Assembly: GCA_963821025.1 (NCBI GenBank)
Contig: CAWGCG010000001.1
Location: 1-16,187 of the forward strand
Reading direction: 5' to 3'
Length of the DNA: 16,187 bases
Source of the DNA: WHSW01 sp963821025
GTDB lineage: Bacteria > Actinomycetota > Thermoleophilia > Solirubrobacterales > 70-9
The position numbers and the translations under genes are program-made. The notes under the pieces were generated by a model. It had not been told where the DNA came from and searched no databases. It saw nothing but the letters and a program-made list of their open reading frames with translations. Shown piece by piece: positions 6,833-14,144 of this stretch. Position 1 is the first letter of the stretch, and each line of letters starts with the position of its first letter.

Positions 6833-7880
6833 TTGAATCTGCTACTGGCCGCACGAAAGATCTGGCAACACAAGCTGGTCACGTTGCCGATCATCGCCCT
6901 GACCATGGCCGGAGCGTTCTACGTGGTCGCGGTCAAGAGCCCGGTCTACGAGGCGACCTCGAGCTTCATCCTCGTCAATCCCCCGGAGCCTCCGAGCCTC
7001 GACGAGATCGAGCGCGACCCGTCGCTGCTGGACGTCAACGCCGACAACCCCTACACCCGCTACTCGGACCAGTCGGTGGTCGCCCAGGTGCTGGCGAGTC
7101 GGCTGAGCAGCGACGCGGCTCGTGAGCAGCTCGAGACACGCGGCGCCGATCCCGGCTACACGGTCGCGCCGAGCGTCGAGTTCGGCTTCACCGCTCCGGT
7201 CGTCAACATCACCGGCACGGGGCCAACCCCGCAAGCCGCGGTTCGCACCGCCGAGGTGCTCAACGTCGCCGCCCGCAAGGAGCTCGACCGGATGCAAGAG
7301 ATCCAAGGCGTGGACGAGGAGTACAGGATCGACACCCAGCCGGTGGTGGTCCCCCAGGAGGCCACAGCTGAAGGCCTCGGGCAAGCTTCGGATGCTGGTG
7401 GTGGTGTTCGCGCTCGGCGCGATCCTCCTGTTCATCGCGATCACGCTCCTCGACGCGATCAAGGCGCTGCGCGGCGAACGGCCGCCGTTCGAGAACCCGG
7501 GCCGGCGCTACCTCCCGCCCGGGCCGACCCCCAACGGCGGCGCGCCGGCGCTGCCCGAGCGCGCGTCGGCGACGGAGCTCGCGGAGCACCAGCCGAGGCG
7601 CGAAGTCACCCTCTGGATTCCCGACAACCCTGCTCAGCTCCCGGCGAGCAACGGGCACGCGAGCGCCGAGAACGGGCACGCGAGCGCCGAGGAACGGCAG
7701 CTGGTCGAGACGATCGCCGCGCCGACCACGAACGGCAACGGCACCTCACACGGCAGCGACAACGGGGCGAACGGGGCGGCCGAGGACGGGGCCGACGAAG
7801 CCACCGGTAAGCCGCTGGACCGGATCGGCGGAACCGCCCGCCGCCTCTGGCAGGAGGCGCGCCGGACGATCAATGAGTGA
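6833..7880 (+). CDS. Wzz/YveK-type polysaccharide chain-length regulator, frame broken by a +1 shift
   Basis: The first frame (TTG 6833, with GGAGG at 6821-6825) encodes a Wzz-domain N-terminus: a first membrane helix at 14-34 and the typical SPVYEATSSFILV (36-48). A periplasmic domain follows, ending near IDTQPVVVPQEAT. The expected second helix, KLRMLVVVFALGAILLFIA, continues only in the +1 frame, which runs to the TGA at 7880. Joining the frames near 7351-7374 gives about 348 residues with both helices in place. Without a shift, the first frame runs on to 7810 as Arg/Pro-rich nonsense lacking the second helix. The cytoplasmic tail is low-complexity, holds two NGHASAE copies, and has no Walker motifs, so no fused Wzc kinase is present. 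The break could be an indel error, a true mutation, or programmed recoding. Wzz proteins set polymer length together with Wzy, encoded 54 bp upstream. Confidence 0.75.
7650..7691 (+). repeat. Perfect 21-bp tandem duplication inside the wzz-like gene
   Basis: The 21 bases at 7650-7670 are repeated exactly at 7671-7691. In the downstream reading frame each copy encodes NGHASAE. Exact identity at the DNA level implies a recent slippage duplication. It sits in the low-complexity cytoplasmic tail, where length change is probably tolerated. Being a multiple of three, it does not explain the frameshift further upstream. Confidence 0.9.
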
Positions 7881-7911
7881 TCGCGGCGCACCCGCCGGCT
7901 GAGATGGCGCC

Positions 7912-9156
7912 ATGGCCTCTCGAACCGCACCGGTGACGAGCGGCGGCCGGGCGAGCGGCCGCGTTCCCTGGATCGACGGGATCAGGGGGGCGGCGGCGCT
8001 GTTCGTCGTCCTCCACCACATCTGGCTCACCACCTGGCCCGGGTTCCCGGCCGACAACGGACCGTGGTGGCTCGGGGGCCTGCTCTACGGCCACATGGCC
8101 GTCGCCGTATTCATCGTCGTCTCGGGCTTCTCGCTGGCGCTGGTGCCGATGCGCAACGGGTGGAAGCTGCCCGGGGGGGTGAAGCGGTTCGTGCGCCGAC
8201 GAGCCTGGCGGATCATCCCCGCCTACTGGGCAGCGCTGGTGATCTCGATCGCCGTCACCGCGCTGCTCCTGCGTCCCGAACTCGAGTCGTCGGCGATCGC
8301 CAAGGGCTTCGCCGTCCACGGCCTGTTGCTGCAGGACGTGATCGGCAGCGAGTCGCCGAACGGCGCCTTCTGGTCGATCGCGGTCGAGTGGCAGATCTAC
8401 TTCGTCTTCCCCCTGATCCTGCTGCTCGGGCGGTGGACGAGCCTGGCGACGGCGGTGATCGCCACCGCCGCCGTGGTCCTGGCGGCGCACGCGATCGCCG
8501 GCCTCGGGGCGCCGCTGGACAAGATCAATCAAGTCACGCCGCAGTTCCTGGCCCTGTTCGCGCTCGGCGTCTGGGCCGTGCAGCTCGGCGGCGGCGGGCG
8601 CGCCGCCTCGCTGCGAAAGCCGCTCGCCGCGGTTGCGGCTGCGAGCTTCGGCGCCTTCGTCCTGATCGCGGCCACCCAGGGGTCGGAATGGGTCGTCGGG
8701 CACTTCTTCGCGATGGACATCCTGTTCGGCGTCGGCGTCGCCGCGTCGCTGGCGCTCATGCACGCGGGCGCCGGAGCGCCCGCGCGGGGCGTGCTCGCCT
8801 CGCCGACGGCACTCTGGCTCGGGCTGTTCTCGTACAGCATCTACCTGATCCACGCCCCGATCGTCCTGCTGCTCAACAAGTACGCGTTCGGGCCGCTCGA
8901 CCTGGAGCCGCTCGTCGGCTTCGGGCTCATGCTCGTCGTTGGCCTGCCGCTGATCCTCGCGCTCTGCTGGGGCTTCCACCTCGCGTTCGAGGCGCCGTTC
9001 CTGCGCCGCCGCGACCTGGGCGCGCTCCGGACCCTGCCGATCGTGCGCCACCTGCCGCGCTTCGGCGGCTCGACGAAGGCGCCCGCGGAGGAGGCCGGTG
9101 CCCTGACGATCGTCTCCGGCCCGCGGCCGGCGGCGGCCAAGCGACCCTCCGGGTAG
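7912..9156 (+). CDS. Membrane acyltransferase, acyltransferase 3 family
   Basis: This 414-residue polytopic protein belongs to the acyltransferase 3 (OafA/NodX-like) family, which O-acetylates or otherwise acylates cell-surface sugars across the membrane. Helix 1 holds the usual IDGIRGAAALFVVLHHIW (21-38) with Arg25 and the conserved His pair 35-36. This is followed by FIVVSGFSLAL (67-77) and the basic FVRRRAWRIIPAYW segment (93-106). FWSIAVEWQIYFVFP in the middle and FSYSIYLIHAPIVLLL near the end are also characteristic. About ten helices are evident, and a polar 50-residue tail has no extra domain. ATG 7912 comes 31 bp after the wzz-like stop; the ribosome site is weak. It ends block B and is convergent with the GT4 gene (stop at 9206). 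Its likely target is the repeat unit made by this locus, which is inference from context. Confidence 0.9.
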   Translation: MASRTAPVTSGGRASGRVPWIDGIRGAAALFVVLHHIWLTTWPGFPADNGPWWLGGLLYGHMAVAVFIVVSGFSLALVPMRNGWKLPGGVKRFVRRRAWRIIPAYWAALVISIAVTALLLRPELESSAIAKGFAVHGLLLQDVIGSESPNGAFWSIAVEWQIYFVFPLILLLGRWTSLATAVIATAAVVLAAHAIAGLGAPLDKINQVTPQFLALFALGVWAVQLGGGGRAASLRKPLAAVAAASFGAFVLIAATQGSEWVVGHFFAMDILFGVGVAASLALMHAGAGAPARGVLASPTALWLGLFSYSIYLIHAPIVLLLNKYAFGPLDLEPLVGFGLMLVVGLPLILALCWGFHLAFEAPFLRRRDLGALRTLPIVRHLPRFGGSTKAPAEEAGALTIVSGPRPAAAKRPSG

Positions 9157-9174
9157 GCGGCGTGTGTGAACGCA

Positions 9175-9195
9175 GGGCGCTGGGCTTCGGCGCCT
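9175..9195. terminator. Possible bidirectional hairpin between convergent genes
   Basis: GGGCGC at 9175-9180 can pair with GCGCCT at 9190-9195 across a nine-base loop (five G-C pairs and one G-U). It lies in the 49-bp gap between the convergent acyltransferase (stop 9156) and GT4 (stop 9206) genes, where a terminator for both would be expected. There is no T-tract on either side and overlapping alternative stems exist, so support is modest. Confidence 0.3.
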
Positions 9196-9205
9196 GGCGC
9201 CTTAA

Positions 9206-10438
9206 CTAGCGGGCGCCGGCTTCTCGCGATTTCAGGAGCGTCGCCGAGGGCTCGGCCGAGTCGTCCATCGCCCGCGCGTAGCCGGCGAGCAGGTGCGCCT
9301 TCGAGTGCTCCCAGCTGAGCGAACCGGCGATCCGGCTCTGGCCGATCCGCCCCAGCCGAGCGCGCTCGGCGGGGTCGTCGAGGAGCCCGGAGGCGGCGGC
9401 GGCGAACGCCGCCGTGTCGTTGCAGGGGGCGTAGCGGGCGGCGTCGCCGGCCGACACCCGCGCCTCGCGCAGGTCGAACGAGACGATCGGCAGGCCGACG
9501 GCCATGTACTCCATGATCTTGTTCATCGTCGAGACGTCGTTGAGCGGGTTGTGCGGGTCGGGGGAGAGGGCGACGTCCGCGGTGACCAGGTAGCGCAGCA
9601 GGAGCTCGTCCGGGATCCGGCCGGTGAAGGTGACGCGATCCTGAAGCCCGAGCCGGCGTGAGAGCGCTCGCATCTGCTCGAAGCAGTCGCCCGAGCCGAC
9701 GAACGCGGCGTGCCAGTCGTCGTCCCGCATCTCCCGCAGCGCGGCGAGCGCATCGAGGGCGTAGTCGACGCCGTCCTGTGGCCCCATGACGCCGAGGTAG
9801 CAGAGCAGGTGGGGCTTGCCCTGCTTCAGCCCCGGGTCGGGGGCGCCGCCGCTGAAGCGGCCGAGGTCGGGCGCGCTGCGGACGACGAAGACCCGCTCCG
9901 GATCCTTGCCGCCACGGTCGAGTGCCACCCGCCGGTAGCTCTCATTGGTGGCGAGAACCACGTCCGCGACCCGATAGGTGAGGCGCTCGAGCGCCACCAC
10001 CGCGCGGTAGAGGAGGTCCTTGCCGCGACCGAAGCGCGACAGGTACAGCTCGGGCACCAGGTCATGCTGGTCGAAGATCACCCGGGCGCCGCGGAGCTTC
10101 AACGGCATGGCGACGAGGAAGAGCAGATCCGGCGGGTTGCAGATGTGAACGACGTCGAACCGCCCCAGGCGCCGCGCGAGCCTCCAGGAGCGCCAGATCG
10201 CGGCCGCGTACTCGCGCAGGTACCCGGACCACCCCTCGGTGGCCGCGGTCAGCGGGTAGCGGTGGATCTCGACCCCGTCGATCGTCGCCTCGGGCTCGCG
10301 ATCCTGCGAGCCCCCCTGGGGGCAGATCACCGAGACCTCGTAGCCGGCCTCCCTGAGCGCCAGACATTCCTGCCAGACCCGCCGATCGAAGGGAACGGAG
10401 AGGTTCTCGACCAGGATGAGCGCCCTACCAGGCGACAC
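9206..10438 (-). CDS. Family 4 glycosyltransferase (GT-B)
   Basis: This 410-residue protein has the two Rossmann domains of GT-B enzymes. The N-terminal acceptor domain opens RALILVENLSVPFDRRVWQE (5-24), close to the start of WbuB-like transferases, and includes FDVVHICNPPDLLF (94-107) and FDQHDLVPELY (122-132). The C-terminal donor domain has LLCYLGVMGPQDGVDYALDA (211-230), VTFTGRIP (269-276) and the nucleotide-sugar-binding stretch NKIMEYMAVGLPIVSFD (306-322). No membrane helix is evident. The GTG start at 10438 lies inside the end of the dehydrogenase gene (14-bp overlap) and gives MSPGRALILVEN, the natural N-terminus. It is the last gene of block C. A role adding a sugar to the lipid-linked repeat unit is likely; the donor is unknown, though the upstream gene hints at a GDP-uronate. 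Confidence 0.9.
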   Translation of the reverse strand: MSPGRALILVENLSVPFDRRVWQECLALREAGYEVSVICPQGGSQDREPEATIDGVEIHRYPLTAATEGWSGYLREYAAAIWRSWRLARRLGRFDVVHICNPPDLLFLVAMPLKLRGARVIFDQHDLVPELYLSRFGRGKDLLYRAVVALERLTYRVADVVLATNESYRRVALDRGGKDPERVFVVRSAPDLGRFSGGAPDPGLKQGKPHLLCYLGVMGPQDGVDYALDALAALREMRDDDWHAAFVGSGDCFEQMRALSRRLGLQDRVTFTGRIPDELLLRYLVTADVALSPDPHNPLNDVSTMNKIMEYMAVGLPIVSFDLREARVSAGDAARYAPCNDTAAFAAAASGLLDDPAERARLGRIGQSRIAGSLSWEHSKAHLLAGYARAMDDSAEPSATLLKSREAGAR

Positions 10439-11741
10439 CGTGGTACTCGGAGATCCGCTCGAGTTCAGAGGCTTGCGGCAGGCGGACGAGGTCGACGATC
10501 ATCCGGCCGTTGGCGCCCGCGAGCGCCCGTCCGACCTCGGCGTCGCGCGATGCGACGACGCAGGTCTCGGCGTGCTCGACGACCTCGTCGGCGGTCTCGG
10601 CCAGCAGCTGCTTGAGGTGCGGCAGGTGCTCCTCGATGTACTCGCGGTTGGTGCCGGTGAGGCTCGGCAGGTGGATCGAGGGGTCGTAGATGCGAAGGTC
10701 GTAGCCCTTGCCGATCAGGCGCTCGGCGAGCTCGACGTAGGGGCTCTCGCGGAGCTCGTCGGTGCCGGGCTTGAACGCCAGCCCGAGCAGCCCGATCCGC
10801 CGTCGCCCGTTCGCGGTCAGCAGCTCGTAGGTGCGGCGGAAGTGGGCCTCGTTCGACTCGAGGACGCTCTCGAGGATCGGCACCGCCACGTGCGAACCCT
10901 GGGCCCGATGGACCAGCGCGCGCAGGTCCTTGGGCAGGCACGACCCACCGAAGCAGAAGCCCGGGTTGAGATAGGCGTCGCTGATGTTGAGCTTGCGGTC
11001 GGCCTTGAAGATCCGCATCAGCTCATGCGAGTCGATCCCGAACTCGACGCTCAGGGCGCCGACCTCGTTGGCGAAGCCCACCTTGAGCGCGTGGAAGGCG
11101 TTGTCGATGTACTTGGCTGCCTCGGCGACCCGGATCGGCACCCTGAAGGTCGTCTTCGCCAGATCCCCGTAGATCTCGGCGATCGGGTCGCCGCTGCGCG
11201 GATCGAGCTCCCCGATCACCGTCTTCTCCGGGTCGTCGAAGTCGGCGACCCCGCTGCCCTCGCGCAGATACTCCGGGTTGACCGCGAAGCCGAAGTCCCT
11301 GCCGGCGACCAGGCCCGAGCTCGCCTCGAGTGCGGGGATCATCGTCCCCTCGCTGGTGCCGGGCAGCACGGTGCTGCGAACCACGACCGTGTGCCTGCGC
11401 TGAGCGGTGGGCAGGGCCGCGCCGATGTCGGCGCAGACGCGCTCGAGCGCGGCCAGTGAGAGCGACCCCTGCGACCCCGACGGCGTGCCGACGCAGATCA
11501 GCGAGACATCGGTCGCTCGAACCGCTTCCGCGGCATCGAGGGTCGCCCGCAGACGCCCCGACTCCACCGCCTGGGCGGTCGCCTCGGGCAGCCCGGGCTC
11601 GAGCACGGGAGCGACGCCGTCGTTGATCGAGGAGACCTTGCGCGGGTTGACGTCGACGCCGACGACCTCGTGGCCACGACGCGCGAGACAGGCGGCCGAT
11701 ACGGCCCCCACGTAGCCCAGTCCGATGACGCTGATCCTCAT
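10425..11741 (-). CDS. algD: GDP-mannose 6-dehydrogenase-like nucleotide sugar dehydrogenase
   Basis: This 438-residue enzyme is a UDP-glucose/GDP-mannose dehydrogenase: two NAD-dependent oxidations of C6 convert an NDP-hexose to an NDP-uronic acid in the cytoplasm. The NAD motif is GLGYVG at 7-12. Catalytic residues fall at the same numbers as I recall for Pseudomonas aeruginosa AlgD: Thr124 (VRSTVLPGT), Glu157 (NPEYLRE), Lys210, Asn214, Cys268 in GFCFGGSCLPKD, and Asp272. The length is also nearly equal (AlgD is 436). The C-terminal ELAERLIGKGYDLRIYD and NREYIEEHLPH segments resemble AlgD more than UDP-glucose dehydrogenases, so GDP-mannuronate is the favoured product. That is from memory, not a search, and UDP-glucose remains possible. 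ATG 11741 lacks a clear ribosome site. The stop overlaps the GT4 gene by 14 bp, and the beta-helix gene lies 44 bp upstream. Confidence 0.85.
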   Translation of the reverse strand: MRISVIGLGYVGAVSAACLARRGHEVVGVDVNPRKVSSINDGVAPVLEPGLPEATAQAVESGRLRATLDAAEAVRATDVSLICVGTPSGSQGSLSLAALERVCADIGAALPTAQRRHTVVVRSTVLPGTSEGTMIPALEASSGLVAGRDFGFAVNPEYLREGSGVADFDDPEKTVIGELDPRSGDPIAEIYGDLAKTTFRVPIRVAEAAKYIDNAFHALKVGFANEVGALSVEFGIDSHELMRIFKADRKLNISDAYLNPGFCFGGSCLPKDLRALVHRAQGSHVAVPILESVLESNEAHFRRTYELLTANGRRRIGLLGLAFKPGTDELRESPYVELAERLIGKGYDLRIYDPSIHLPSLTGTNREYIEEHLPHLKQLLAETADEVVEHAETCVVASRDAEVGRALAGANGRMIVDLVRLPQASELERISEYHGVAW

Positions 11742-11785
11742 TGATCAAGCAACGAGCAGCGCGGGAGCGTTCTTTCGTTCGCTCA

Positions 11786-12910
11786 CTAGCCGCCCCCGGT
11801 GTTGCAGGGCTGCTTCCGGCCCTTGCCCTTGACCTGGTAGTCGGGGTCGACGGTGACGATCTTCGCCTCCCATTCACGGATCGCCGAGCACTTGACGTCC
11901 AGCGGCCCGTACTCCCACGCGTTCTTGACGATTCGCAGGCCGGTGACGGACCCGGGCACGCCCATCCGGAACGAGTAGCCCGCGCCCCTGACCAGAAGGT
12001 GGTGGATCGTGTAGTTGCCGGTGTTCCCCTGGCCGGCGGGAATGAAGAACGGTGCGGTGCCGCATTCGTTGCCGAACACCAGGGTCGCGTTCTCGAGCTC
12101 GAGCCCCCTCGCGTTATAACCCTGGAGACCATCGGAGTGGAGGCTGCGATCGCATCCCGGGTCGTCGCCGAGGACGGACGCGTAGGAGTTCTCGATCCTC
12201 ACCGGCCCGCAGTCCGAGGCCCGGAAACCCTCGCCGCGATTGATGATCTCGACGTCCTCGGCCGTGTAGCCGCCCTCACCGATCGCCGGGAGGTCGGTCG
12301 GGGTGTACGGCTGGCCGGGCGCCGGCTCGAACGTCGTGTTCCTGATCACCATGCCGGGGTCGCAGTCCCCGACCTGGTTCAGGATCTTGCCCCCCTGGAG
12401 CTTCACCCGCCGGATCGTCACGTCGGGCGCGTCGACCAGGATGTCCGCACCCCGGAGCAGCACGTCCTCGATCACGGCGCCGGCGCGGGTGACCTCCAGA
12501 TCGTCGGTAAGCGTCTTCGATGGCCTCCAGCCCGCGGGCACGCCCGTGGTCGCGGGGTTCGGGAACGGACGGCTCCTGGCGCTGGTCGCCTTGCTGCCGG
12601 ATTGCACCTCGATCCGATCGCTGTAGCCGTCCCGGTCCGTGTCGCGCTTGCGCGGGTTGGTCCGCAGCCTGTACTCGCGCCGGTTGTCGAGCCCGTCGTG
12701 ATCGGGATCGCCCTTGGCCGAGTCCTTCGAGGTCGAGAGGTGGTAGCGCTGCTCCCACTGGTCCGGGAGGTGGTCGTGGTCACTGTCTTTGGTCGCCGAG
12801 GTCGCCGAGATCGGCGCCGAGGCGGAGGTCACCGACGCCTTCTCGCCGGGCCCGGCGCCCGCGGCGATGTAGGCGACGGCGGCCATCAGCACGACGATCA
12901 GTTGCGCCAT
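11786..12910 (-). CDS. Secreted right-handed beta-helix protein with calcium-binding TSP3 repeats
   Basis: The 374-residue product starts with a short hydrophobic leader (residues 3-19) lacking basic residues, so it is a signal sequence or membrane anchor of unusual form. Three acidic thrombospondin type 3-like repeats follow, DSDHDHLPDQWE (42-53), DPDHDGLDNRRE (68-79) and DTDRDGYSDRIE (90-101), each a DxDxD calcium site. From about 135 to 355 short strands repeat in the manner of pectate-lyase-like parallel beta-helices: VTIRRVKLQGG, MVIRNTTFE, AEDVEIIN, GPVRIENSYA, RGLELENATLVFG, TIHHLLVRGAG. A conserved-looking LHSDGLQGYN lies at 257-266, and six cysteines in this part could form disulfides outside the cell. 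ATG 12910 has AAGGGGG a few bases upstream. Such folds occur in lyases, epimerases and binding proteins. Next to an AlgD-like gene, action on a uronate-containing polymer is plausible but unproven; the AlgG/AlgE DPHD catalytic motif is not seen in the helix. Confidence 0.85.
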   Translation of the reverse strand: MAQLIVVLMAAVAYIAAGAGPGEKASVTSASAPISATSATKDSDHDHLPDQWEQRYHLSTSKDSAKGDPDHDGLDNRREYRLRTNPRKRDTDRDGYSDRIEVQSGSKATSARSRPFPNPATTGVPAGWRPSKTLTDDLEVTRAGAVIEDVLLRGADILVDAPDVTIRRVKLQGGKILNQVGDCDPGMVIRNTTFEPAPGQPYTPTDLPAIGEGGYTAEDVEIINRGEGFRASDCGPVRIENSYASVLGDDPGCDRSLHSDGLQGYNARGLELENATLVFGNECGTAPFFIPAGQGNTGNYTIHHLLVRGAGYSFRMGVPGSVTGLRIVKNAWEYGPLDVKCSAIREWEAKIVTVDPDYQVKGKGRKQPCNTGGG

Positions 12911-12943
12911 CGCGAGCCCCCTTCGAGCGCGGTGGTCAAGCCG

Positions 12944-14125
12944 TTACCCTCGCCGGCCCCGGGCGGCTCGGAACAGTCGCTCCGCCGTCCGCACCGCGCC
13001 CGCGCGGACGCGACCCGGAGCCGCCTCGTAGGGACCGGGCGCACAGATCTCTTCACCGCCCATCCGGGCCTTGAACCGGTGCACCCCCGGATTGGCGTCC
13101 GGATCGATGCCCCCGAGGTCGTACCACCTGATCCCGCGGGCGGCCGCCGCCTCGATCGTCTTCCACTGCAGGAGGTACGGCGCGCAGGCGCTGCGGCCGG
13201 ATTCGTTCGAGGCGCCCAGCAGGTACACGGCGGTGTCGCCGAGCAGGCTCGCGACGATTCCCGCCGCTGGTTCGCCGCCGATCGACGCGATCGCGACGTG
13301 GAGGCGCTCCTCGGCCGGCAGCGCTCGCTGCAGGGAGCCGTAGAAGTCGGCCCCGAGATCGACGCTCAGCGACTTGCGCGCCACCAGCTCGCGGAACAGT
13401 GGTGCGAACTGGTCGAGCAGGGCGGGATCGCTGCCCTCGGTCACCGAGATCTCCGCCTTCTCGGCCTGCTTCAGGCTGTAGCGCCATTTCTTTGCGAACG
13501 CCGCTCGGACGTCGGCCAGTGACCCGCCGATGTCGACGGCGATCGTCCGGTAGCGCGAGAGGTGATCGACCTGGAGGAATCGCGCCGCCACAAAGCGGCG
13601 CTCCTGCTCGGCGTTCCAGGCGGGGTCGCCGAGCGCGGGGGAGACCCGGAGCACGAGGCGGCGTCGATCGACGTACTCGCCGACCAGCGCCTTCAGCACC
13701 AGGTCGAGGTGCGGGCCTCGATCTCGGTTGGCGCCGGTTCTGACCAGCGGGCCCCCGGAGACGTACGCGATCCCCGTCCCGGGCATCCGCTTGACCCGGA
13801 CGCTGGCGAGCCCGATCGGCTCGTCTCCGTGATCGATCCGCAGATGCTCGGCGGTCGAGCCGGTTCGCGCGGCGAGCGCCTCGGCGTAGTCGAACAGCTG
13901 GCGGTAGTTGTGGTCGCGAAACCGATCCGCGAGACGCAGCCACTCGGAGCCGACCTCGATCGGGGTGATCCGCGTCTCGGCCGGCGCCACCGGTTCGGTG
14001 CGAGCGGCGGCCCGCGGGTCTCGGGGGAGGGTCGAGAGCATTCCGCGGTGTTCGGGCGCCTGGGTGTTGGCGCGCGCGTCGACATCCGTATCCACCGGTT
14101 CAAACAACGCTCGCCGAAGGGTCAA
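12944..14125 (-). CDS. FemAB-like aminoacyl/acyltransferase (GNAT fold)
   Basis: The 393-residue soluble protein resembles FemAB/peptidoglycan-bridge enzymes and the related GNAT acetyltransferase_6 family. The first GNAT half spans about 55-190. The second includes KKWRYSLKQAEKAEISV (212-228), which matches the FemX-type WR-LK-AEK element. The hallmark YDLGGIDPDANPGVHRFKAR (335-354) follows YLLQWKTIEAAAARGI. FemAB enzymes add amino acids from tRNA to lipid II; related proteins in EPS loci have no established substrate, so amino-acyl or acyl decoration of the glycan is inference. The start is uncertain. TTG 14125 is the longest choice, 19 bp after the upstream stop, with no clear ribosome site; ATG 14041 would give a protein 28 residues shorter and still include all recognisable sequence. 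The beta-helix gene follows after 33 bp. Confidence 0.85.
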   Translation of the reverse strand: MTLRRALFEPVDTDVDARANTQAPEHRGMLSTLPRDPRAAARTEPVAPAETRITPIEVGSEWLRLADRFRDHNYRQLFDYAEALAARTGSTAEHLRIDHGDEPIGLASVRVKRMPGTGIAYVSGGPLVRTGANRDRGPHLDLVLKALVGEYVDRRRLVLRVSPALGDPAWNAEQERRFVAARFLQVDHLSRYRTIAVDIGGSLADVRAAFAKKWRYSLKQAEKAEISVTEGSDPALLDQFAPLFRELVARKSLSVDLGADFYGSLQRALPAEERLHVAIASIGGEPAAGIVASLLGDTAVYLLGASNESGRSACAPYLLQWKTIEAAAARGIRWYDLGGIDPDANPGVHRFKARMGGEEICAPGPYEAAPGRVRAGAVRTAERLFRAARGRRG

Positions 14126-14144
14126 AGTTGCGCCGCCGCGGGCG

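Noticed and set aside
7870..9051. 393-codon minus-strand frame
   Set aside because: Complement of the acyltransferase gene, whose membrane helices and family motifs are unmistakable.
11741..11748. TTGATCAA palindrome at the algD-like start
   Set aside because: Eight bases is short enough to be chance and no second copy was noticed.
11765..11784. GAGCG/CGCTC hairpin between the beta-helix and algD-like genes
   Set aside because: Only five base pairs with a ten-base loop and no T-tract, inside an apparent operon; too weak to call a terminator or processing site.
12403..12414. Pectate-lyase-like strand repeats as a possible C5-epimerase active site
   Set aside because: No DPHD catalytic motif is visible in the helix; the one DPDHD-like string is a calcium-binding TSP3 repeat (residues 68-72), so no epimerase call is made.
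11741..13522. 593-codon open frame on the plus strand
   Set aside because: It runs antisense through the beta-helix gene and parts of its neighbours; the product is Arg/Pro/Gly/Val-rich with no motif, while the minus-strand frames carry clear domains.
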